A stretch of 64,000 nucleotides of DNA, from positions 16,850,501 through 16,914,500 of the forward strand of contig BSBM01000643.1 of the NCBI GenBank assembly GCA_027924585.1. Reading direction: 5' to 3'. A program made the translations under genes and the position numbers. Positions 56,816 to 64,000 of this stretch are shown here, in pieces (the first letter of the stretch is position 1; every line of letters begins with the position of its first letter). The notes under the pieces are model-generated. The model was not told where the DNA came from. It saw only the letters and a program-made list of their open reading frames with translations, and made no database searches. The DNA is from Larix kaempferi. Lineage: Eukaryota; Streptophyta; Pinopsida; Pinales; Pinaceae.

Positions 56816-57568
56816 ATGTTGGATGTAGTATGCATGTTAGTTGTTTCATTTAAGTTTTGTGGCATTTGGGAATGGATCCCTGTGGATATGTTATTGTTGG
56901 AGATAGCGTGGGTGCTTTGTATGTATGTATACCGTCGATGGGGTAACTCTGTGTTTACATATATAAGTTGTGACTGTATGTGTGTGTGTCAGGGATGTGG
57001 AAACTCTGCGTTTACATATATAAGATGTGATTGTATGTGTGTATGTCGGGGATGTGGAAACTCTATGTTTACATATATAAGTTGTGACTGTATGTGTGTA
57101 TCACAGGGATTTGGAAAATCTGCGTTTACATATATAAATTGTGATTGTATGTGTGTATGCCGGGGATGTGGTAACTCTGCGTTTACATATATAAGCTGTG
57201 ACTGTATGTGTGTATTCCGGGGATGTGGTAACTCTGCGTTTACATATATAAGCTGTGACTGTATGTGTGTATGCCGAGGATGTGGTAACTCTACGTTTAC
57301 ATATATAAGTTGTGACTGTATGTGTGTATGTCGGGGATGTGGTAACTCTGTTTTTACATATATAATTTGTGATTGTATGTGTGTATGCCGGGGATGTGGA
57401 AACTCTATGTTTACATACATAACCTGTGAGTGTATGTATGTATGCCATGGATGTGTAAACTCTGTGTTTACATACATAAGCTGTGACTGTATGTGTGTAT
57501 GTCGTGGATGTGGAAACTCTGTGTTTACATTTAGAAACTGGGACTATATGCATATATTCCATCAATAG
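56816..57568 (+). other. Open frame through the minisatellite, about 250 codons, doubtful gene
   Basis: From the ATG at 56816 the frame encodes a hydrophobic start of about 40 residues. Ten to eleven repeats of a 19-residue cysteine-rich unit follow (type CDCMCVCRGCGNSAFTYIS). Because the DNA unit is 57 bp, a multiple of three, any frame without a stop in one unit stays open; two frames on the other strand are open too. No family is recognised. It is probably a by-product of the repeat, though translation cannot be excluded. Confidence 0.3.
56939..57541. repeat. 57-bp minisatellite, about 11 units
   Basis: Units start GGGATGTGG at 56992, 57049, 57106, 57163, 57220, 57277, 57334, 57391, 57448 and 57505, after an earlier diverged one at 56939. 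The period is exactly 57 bp. Each includes TTTACATATATAAG, a TATA-like core, and GTGACTGTATGTGTGTAT. Confidence 0.95.
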
Positions 57569-59501
57569 GACGGCATATAGATTGTTTTCCTTTGTAATTT
57601 TGATAGTTAAAGACTATATGCATTTATGCTACCACCATAGTCATGGTTCTGTTAACACCATAGTCGTGGTTCTATTAATATATGCATTGCTTGATACATG
57701 CATTTAAAGCTACTACATAATTATGCCATATGCATGGATTATGTTACATGTGCGGAATCATAAGAAGTTATGTTGTATGCATTGGTTAAATTATGCATTA
57801 AATGTGCTACAGAATCGTGTTGCCTTAAACATTTTATTTGATGGTTGTGTTAATAATTGTGTTTATTATCACCTGCTTGATATTTGTTTTATCCCTGTGG
57901 TATTGGGGATAGTATTCTTCTGCGTTGTGATGATAATTGTAATTGTTGTTATCTGCATGTTAAATTATAAATTGACTATGTGCCGTAGAACAAAAAAGGT
58001 CAAGTCTGGAGTACAGACTTGGGCCAGCAAGAACAACACCACAGCTGGGTAAGAGGCTAAGAACACGAGACGTGTTCAAGTAGGAGCACTACCTTATGAA
58101 ATTGCAGGAGCACTACAATACCCGATAAGGCTGTGAGTGGTAGGTTCTAGAGTATCGAGACTTAAAACTCCTTAACTTGCTTGTGGATCACCATTCCCAG
58201 CTCGGGGTTCGCCTCCGAATGGACTTAGTAGAAGCCATCGGAGAGCCTATAGTTGGGTGGAGCATTGCATTGCCCAAAATAGTTCCCCTTAATAAATATC
58301 TATGTTTATTAATCAGATAGAATTAGTGGTACTAATGAATGTTATAAATGTGATGAAGCTAGGTAGAAGAAAGCAGGGAGGAAACTCTCTTTCATCTCTA
58401 CCATATCGGTAAGAAAAGTATGCTATGTAAAGCTATTTTAATCTTTGATATACATTGTACCCTAAAATCTAGTAAGAGGAAGAGTTAATATTACTAGAGT
58501 ATTCTATCTGTAATAATATTTTGGTAATGTAAGTGAAGAGTATATTTTCATGTTTATTTCTCTATGTATATAAGCAAAGCTGATTTGTAGATCATCAATG
58601 GAAAAGGACTCTTATATTTAGTTTGTATGAAATTGGATAAGAGACTTTACCATGGTACTAACCATATAGATGAGTGGTATCAAACATATGCTCATGGTTT
58701 CACTATTTTGTCATCTATATGATGTATTCACATTCAGGATGTATTAGAATTTATTTCTAATGTATGAGCATAGAGTTATGGGGGTGATAGAAGAATGACT
58801 GAGCTTTTGGTAAAGTAACATGGTGCACTTACATATTATCTATGTTCAATGTTTCAAAACTTGTATGGATAAAGAGTAAGATATTATCCAAGTTGAACTA
58901 ATTAACCAATAGCAAGGCCTATTATAAATGGCAAGATAGAAAGATCTCTTACAATAAGTTTACATCCATGTTGATACATGTAAGAGTATGTGTGAAAAGA
59001 GACTCATTAAACAATCATGATTGTATTCACTTTATGAAAGATGTAAAAGAGGATAGTTAAAATAGCATAGCTGAATACCTCTTAAGTTAGAACAACACCT
59101 TTCGATATGATCTCTTATTGATATAATGTTTAATGGAGAAAAACTATGACATGTAATCATATCGATAGATAAGTGTATGTGACACAAGTTGTCTAGATGT
59201 TATGCAATTATGGTAAGTGAATTGATGTTGTAAAAATATCAAAATGATTAACTAAGGACCTTTCATGACATGGGTATATTTGATTATGCTAGAGAATGAT
59301 TAAGACATATGAATGTTTGTTCTTAACTGACGGTTGTCATGTGTAAATTCTATGTCACAATAATGAGACTAATGTTTCATCTACTCATTGAATGTGAGAG
59401 GTCAATTCCAGAAGGAGTGATACTTACCAAGTATGTTAAATAAAAAGAAAAATTTCATCCCATTTTCTCTAGAACGTGCCGAGGATTTTGGGTGTGTTAC
59501 A

Positions 59502-60145
59502 GCATCAACTTATAAGCTTTGCTAATTTGTGATAAGTTGAAGTTATCCATTCTTCTAACATATCTATCTACATAAATCTAATGCATTGCAATACAATATT
59601 TTTTAAAGTATGTATAAAATTCCTCCATTTTTATGGAATGTCATGGTCTACATTTAAAATTTAAAACTCCACCTTAAAAATGAGGAAAAAAATTTGTTTA
59701 TTGTCCTTTTGATTCCAAAGTTGTCCTACGGAATCCATATTTATTTGGTACCAAATTCCAACATATGAACTAATTTTGTTTGTGTGTGTCTGTGAAGAAA
59801 TTTTTTAAGAAACTCCCCCTAAATTTATATGTATAATAACTGGGCGAATCTCGTGGGAATCAAGAAAACACGAAGGCTAATTGATCAATAATAATTTAAG
59901 CATGTTCCCATGAAGATGGGTAACACTTTTTGGTAAGCGGAGGGTGTGGCTATATTGAAAATAGATCTTGATCAAGATTTTAAAAGCTTGATCGAGGGCT
60001 TAAATAAGTGCTTGATTGAGTTATTTTAAAATGCTTGTTCGAGGGTTAATAAAACCCTCAATCGAGCGCTTGTATTTCCAAGGATCGATCAAGATTCTAG
60101 GCTTGATCGAGGGTTATAAAAATCTTGATCAAGCATATATAACAG
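59502..60145 (+). repeat. Dispersed repeat R, copy 2, right part
   Basis: It continues the alignment with R copy 1 (49392-50050), including the CTTGATCGAGGGTT motif array. It is ended by the E8 LTR at 60146; AACAG at 60141-60145 would be the E8 target duplication. Confidence 0.88.
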
Positions 60146-60890
60146 TGTTAACACCCAAAAAGTGTTCACTACCTCATCTACCACATTATATGGCTCATTT
60201 GTCCATTTTCCTACCATATTTCCCTTAAAAGCCCTAAAAATCCCCTTAAAAAGCCTCCAAAAGGCCTAAAATGCCTCCAAAAGGCCACAAAACCATCAAA
60301 ATAGCCTCAAAAAGGCTAAAAAACCCCTTTTTCCTCCAAAAATATCCAAAATTCCTCTAAAAATAGCAAAAACCCCCTAAAAAGGGAATAAAAAATATAA
60401 AATAATGAGGAAAAGGAGGAAAAAACCCTATACAGCTGCCCTAAACCATATGGTTCCCAAAACCATGGGTCAGCACTCCACCACCAAAAAACTATAAATA
60501 GGTGATGGAGATCCCTTATTCCACATCCACAATCAAGTATACCCTTACTCTGCCAAAATCTCTCTCGAAACCCTAGTTCACCATTGAACTACTTTCACCT
60601 TGAGAGCCCCTTTTGGCCCACTCCCACCATTGGAGAAAGAGAAGGAACACATTGGAGCTTGGAAAAACCCTCTTGGACATTGCAAAGAGCTTCATCAACC
60701 TTCACATTGAAGGTAATATTAATACAAAACCATTGTTTACAAATTGTTGTTTATGTTTCATGCACATGTTTAGAATAGTTTCTATTTCTATTTTAGCTTA
60801 ATTATTTCCATTTACTGAACTGCTACTAAGGAGTCCCTTCTCCTTAGTAGGTGCTCATTTGCACAAGCTAGGGGTAAAACCCTAGCTACA
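60146..60890 (+). repeat. E8 5' LTR
   Basis: It starts TGTTAACACCCAAAAAGTG and ends CCCTAGCTACA. TATAAATA is at 60493-60500. Around 60230-60330 are repeated CCTCCAAAAGGC-like units. Only the start, TATA region and end resemble the E3 LTR. Confidence 0.85.
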
Positions 60891-60910
60891 GTTTTGGCGA
60901 CTCCCCTAGG
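60891..60910 (+). other. E8 primer-binding-like site
   Basis: GTTTTGGCGACTCCCCTAGG follows the LTR directly and matches the E3 site apart from three bases. The cognate tRNA is not assigned. Confidence 0.6.
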
Positions 60911-62460
60911 TTTGAATTTCTGGTTTTTGTTTAAATTTTTTTTAGTTTTCTGCAATTATTTCCCGTTTTTTCCTTTCGGCCGCCGTACACCGCGTCTTTT
61001 CCCTCTGCAGTCGCGTCCCGACCGCGTCTTTCAGGACTTTACCTGCGACCCGACCGCGGCTCTTAGACTGCTTCCGACGCCCTGCCGGTGGATTCAAGTC
61101 TGTTACCTGCGATCCGACCGCGGCTAATCAGCCTGTTTGCTGCGATCTGACTGCGCCTGTCGGCCATTTTTCCGCTTCCCGACTGCGGCTTTCAGCCCCT
61201 TTCCTGCGTCCCGACTGCGTCTGTCAGCCTTTTTCCCCCGACCCGACTGCGTCTTTTTCCCTGTTTCCTGCAGCCCGACTGCCTCTGTCGGCCAGAAAGC
61301 CGCGACCTGTCCGTGCCTGTTTCCCTAAAACCCGCGGTCCGCCGGCTCAGTTTCGCCACCAACCCGCGATCTGATTTCTGCATTTTTTCCCTGGTTTGAA
61401 CCCAGCCCCCTTTGCTGCACTATTTTCTGCACAGCCATCTGTCCTACCTGCAGCCCTACTTCCTTACAGCCTTTTCTGCAACATATTTCTGTTCCCTTTA
61501 CAGAATCTTTTTAAAATTTCAGTATTTTTAATTCAGAAAATTTTGTAAGTTAAAATTTCAATTCCAGTATTATTGATAGTTAGAAGTTGCCCCCCTTGTG
61601 GCACTTCTATTTTGGGTTCATCACCTCACGAGCACACACTCTGTCACATCATTCAAGTGAGCCTTAAAAAGTACCTAACTCAACCAATATTCTAACCCCA
61701 CTTGGGGAACACAAAAGAATCTTTGTAGTTAGGTAGGATCGGGGGGATAGGCTTCCAATAACACCCCTCGGTTACTTACACTTGAGACATAGTTGTTGTC
61801 CAAATAGGGAACCAAAATCCCCTAATACTTTTTGGCACGGTCACGACCAGTTTATCAGAGGGCCTCTCCCTTAGGAGGGTTGAAGTCGGGAGACTGGTTC
61901 CGGAGGCCTGAGTGAAATACCGCACTCCATTCAGTAACCGAAGGGCTACCTTTCGCAGTTCTCGGGATATCCCTGTATAGGGGTATTACGGTTAAAGGAC
62001 CAAACGGCAGATTCACCTTTCTGGACGTGTCATGAACGGAGTATCTTAGTTGCCATTCTTCTAGGATTGACTACCCGGTGTCCCTCCCGGTAGGGGGATA
62101 CCTTAGCCACTTGGATTTTCTATTCATATTGTCTGACTTGGATTTCATCACCTTGCAGAGGATATGTCTAGTTGAGTCAGAATACTTTTAGTTAGGTGTT
62201 TGCATGCTCCCTTACCTCCCTTTGGTCTAGTGAGTCCACCATTTTTTATTTTTAGGAAACCTGCTGCTTGTTGGTATTCTGACCATCTTTGTTGATACTC
62301 CACTTATTGTAGCATAGCTGTTGCAGTAGGTGTTTTGAGTTGGTTTTTGGCCTGAGTGCCTTGTTTTTTGAGCTCTCCTTCTGCACACTCGGTTGCATTA
62401 GGGTTTTTGAGCTATTTTTTACTCACCTCAACCCACAGAGATTAGACACCATCTGTCACC
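60911..62460 (+). mobile_element. E8 leader with GC-rich repeats and conserved block
   Basis: About 60965-61375 is GC-rich and contains degenerate repeats of GCGACCCGACCGCGGCT type. About 61605-62235 matches the E3 leader closely. No coding homology is visible in this part. Confidence 0.6.
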
Positions 62461-64000
62461 ATTGAGTCCCCGAGACATTCTCGGTGCCTCAGGGGTGAGC
62501 CCCCACAGCACGGTTCACTTGACACCACCCATCACCGTCACAGATCATCTTCACTTGATACCACTTATCAGAGATCTCGGGCCTTGTCCCTTGACTCCAC
62601 CCGTCAGCGATGTAGGTCTCCGTCACCAGACATTGACGCCCCTTACTTTACCTCCGATTCTGAGACAGAGTCTGAGAACCCCATTTACACTACCCCTACT
62701 AGCCCCATGGCTAGCGTGACTTCCACTCCTTTTTTGGTAGGGACCATTGGTGGCACATCCACCACTACACCAGTTACCACACCTTCTTTGGGTATGCCCT
62801 CCATGGGACCCCCATCCACCGCTCCCCTCACGGCACCTATTCCCGCAGCAGGAATACCTATCCCCACTCTATCAGTGGCTCACACTACCCATGGTGGTGC
62901 AGGCCCCTCCTATACTACCTCCGTTCCCCCACTTGGGGGCACCATCCCAAATCCTGTCCCTCCACTTGGGGGCATTGGCCCCAACTTGGTCCAACCCACT
63001 ACTGTGTCACATTCTTCTTCCAGTTTTCCATTCATGGCTAGCCTCAACCTACCTGACCTAGCCAGATTGACCAATGACCCTATCCGACATGACCCTGCGT
63101 GGCCTCATATGCCTACCAAGCTCCCCTCTGACATCCCTAAGTTCGAGGGCAAGGGCGGTGAGGACCCACAAAACCATATCATTTCTTTCCACCTATGGTG
63201 TTCCTCCAACTCCATAGTGGACGACTCTGTTCACCTCCGTCTCTTACAGCGCACCTTCACTGGCTCTGCAGCCAAGTGGTATATCGAGCAACCCCATGGG
63301 ACCCATGCCACCTTTACCTCCCTTGCCTCGACCTTCCTGCAGTTCTTCCAGTTGCCTGTCCGCTATGACGCGGGCGTTGAGATCCTCTTATCTTGCAGAC
63401 AAAACACAGCTACCCACATCACGGACCACATTCATGAGTGGCGTCGACGCCGGAGCTTATGCAAGATCAAATTAGACGACCGTATCTTCCTAGATTGGTT
63501 CCTCAAGTCCCTTCTCCCTGTCATTGCTAAGGATGTGGCATCAGAAAGACCCTAGTCTGAAGAAGAGGCCATCCTTAAGGCCCAACAGTTCGACCTCATT
63601 TATGCCCAGTCGGGTTACCTTTATACCATTATACCTGACGCCCCTCGCGAAGATTCCTCCCAGCACGATGCACCGGGGGCATCCCACGCTGCAGACAGCA
63701 TCATTGGCCATGTTTCTTCGCACCCCCAACCATTTTCCATAGCACGTCCTAACCCTGGCCCCGACCTTTCGCGGGCTACCACATAGTCTGGAGCAACCAA
63801 CTCGTATGCTCCCATGACACATCCCCACCATTCCCATGGACCCTCATGTCCACCTTAGTGCTTCGGTCATGCGACTCCTGCTTACGCCCCCCCGGTCGCA
63901 CCTCAGCCTTACTACCACTAGCACGCTGCACCAGCTCCTGCGCCTTCACAAGCCCAACCCGCTTATTACCCGCCACAGGCAGCCCCTGCGATAAACTCAC
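62461..64000 (+). pseudogene. E8 gag (partial)
   Basis: The frame is open from after a TAG at 62443. It has an ATT GAG at 62461 where a start is expected, and its first in-frame ATG at 62707. The N-terminus has three related SLDTT/SLDST segments, then a proline/threonine-rich region. The gag domain follows (LPSDIPKFEGKGGEDPQN, GSAAKWYIEQP, FLQFFQLPVRYD, HEWRRRRSLCKIKLDDRI). Homology continues after TAG stops at 63553, 63784, 63856 and 63919, all in one frame, to a QAQPAYYPPQAAP-type tail. Each stop is one C-to-T change from CAG. Confidence 0.88.

Larger units (their letters stand above)
55547..59501 (+). mobile_element. E7: 3.96 kb TG...CA unit with minisatellites (probable solo LTR)
   Basis: It begins TGTAACATCCCC and ends GGGTGTGTTACA, flanked by GCATC at 55542-55546 and 59502-59506. 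R copy 1 shows the intact site near 49392. The ends match the style of the chromovirus LTRs here. No gag-pol, primer site or internal LTR pair was found, so a long solo LTR is the simplest reading; a non-autonomous element is an alternative. Two tandem repeat arrays lie inside. The remainder (57600-59490) has no recognised gene. Confidence 0.82.
60146..64000 (+). mobile_element. E8: 5' part of a Ty3/gypsy-type element, cut by window end
   Basis: It contains a 745-bp LTR, a primer-binding-like site, a leader of about 1.6 kb and the first part of gag. It is related to E3 in LTR start, leader and gag but differs in most LTR sequence. The pol region would lie beyond 64000. Confidence 0.9.

Noticed and set aside
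56989-57565. Minus-strand His/Thr-rich repeat ORFs across the 57-bp minisatellite
   Set aside because: They exist only because the unit length is a multiple of three; no start context or homology.

Overview
This window looks like plant nuclear DNA from a large, repeat-rich genome. The evidence is chromodomain-type Ty3/gypsy elements, an L1-type LINE whose ORF2 carries a C-terminal RNase H domain, and an intronless leucine-rich-repeat receptor-like protein. A gymnosperm or another large plant genome would fit, but nothing here proves the lineage. Only one host-type protein gene is convincing: the receptor-like protein on the minus strand at 29355-31773. Most of the rest is transposable elements inserted into one another.

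Layout. 1-1565: 5' end of a minus-strand LTR element (leader, primer binding site, probable LTR). About 1566-24538: an old minus-strand Ty3/gypsy element, here called G1, with its 2.5 kb 5' LTR at 22017-24538. G1 is split by two later insertions. E3 (2129-9088, target duplication CATAT) is a plus-strand, internally deleted LTR element whose surviving ORF joins zinc knuckles to the C-terminus of an integrase. E2 (9199-20090, target duplication CTTTA/CTTCA) is a roughly 4.2 kb TG...CA unit that was itself invaded by a 6.7 kb LINE (13290-20000, 15-bp target duplication). Reading G1 across each insertion site restores its protein homology, so the order of insertion can be read directly.

24539-34140: sequence without recognisable genes apart from the receptor-like protein, plus several short tandem duplications. 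34141-40821: E5, a complete but decayed plus-strand chromovirus with two LTRs of about 970 bp and target duplication CCCTC. 41277-60145: two copies of an unnamed dispersed repeat, R. Copy 1 is interrupted by E6 (41685-49028, a Tekay-like chromovirus related to G1, target duplication ACCAT). Copy 2 is interrupted by E7 (55547-59501, target duplication GCATC, with a 57-bp minisatellite) and then by E8, which starts at 60146 and runs off the window end. Each copy of R supplies the empty site for an insertion in the other. A further plus-strand LTR lies at 52037-53913.

Function. The receptor-like protein would be a plasma-membrane, kinase-less receptor of the kind known in pathogen or development sensing, but its signal peptide lies in a different frame from the LRR body. 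The elements all appear inactive: pol frames carry stops and frameshifts, and many stops are TAG or TGA where CAG or CGA is expected, as cytosine-methylation decay would produce. E3 is the most unusual element, because deletion left a 453-codon open frame.
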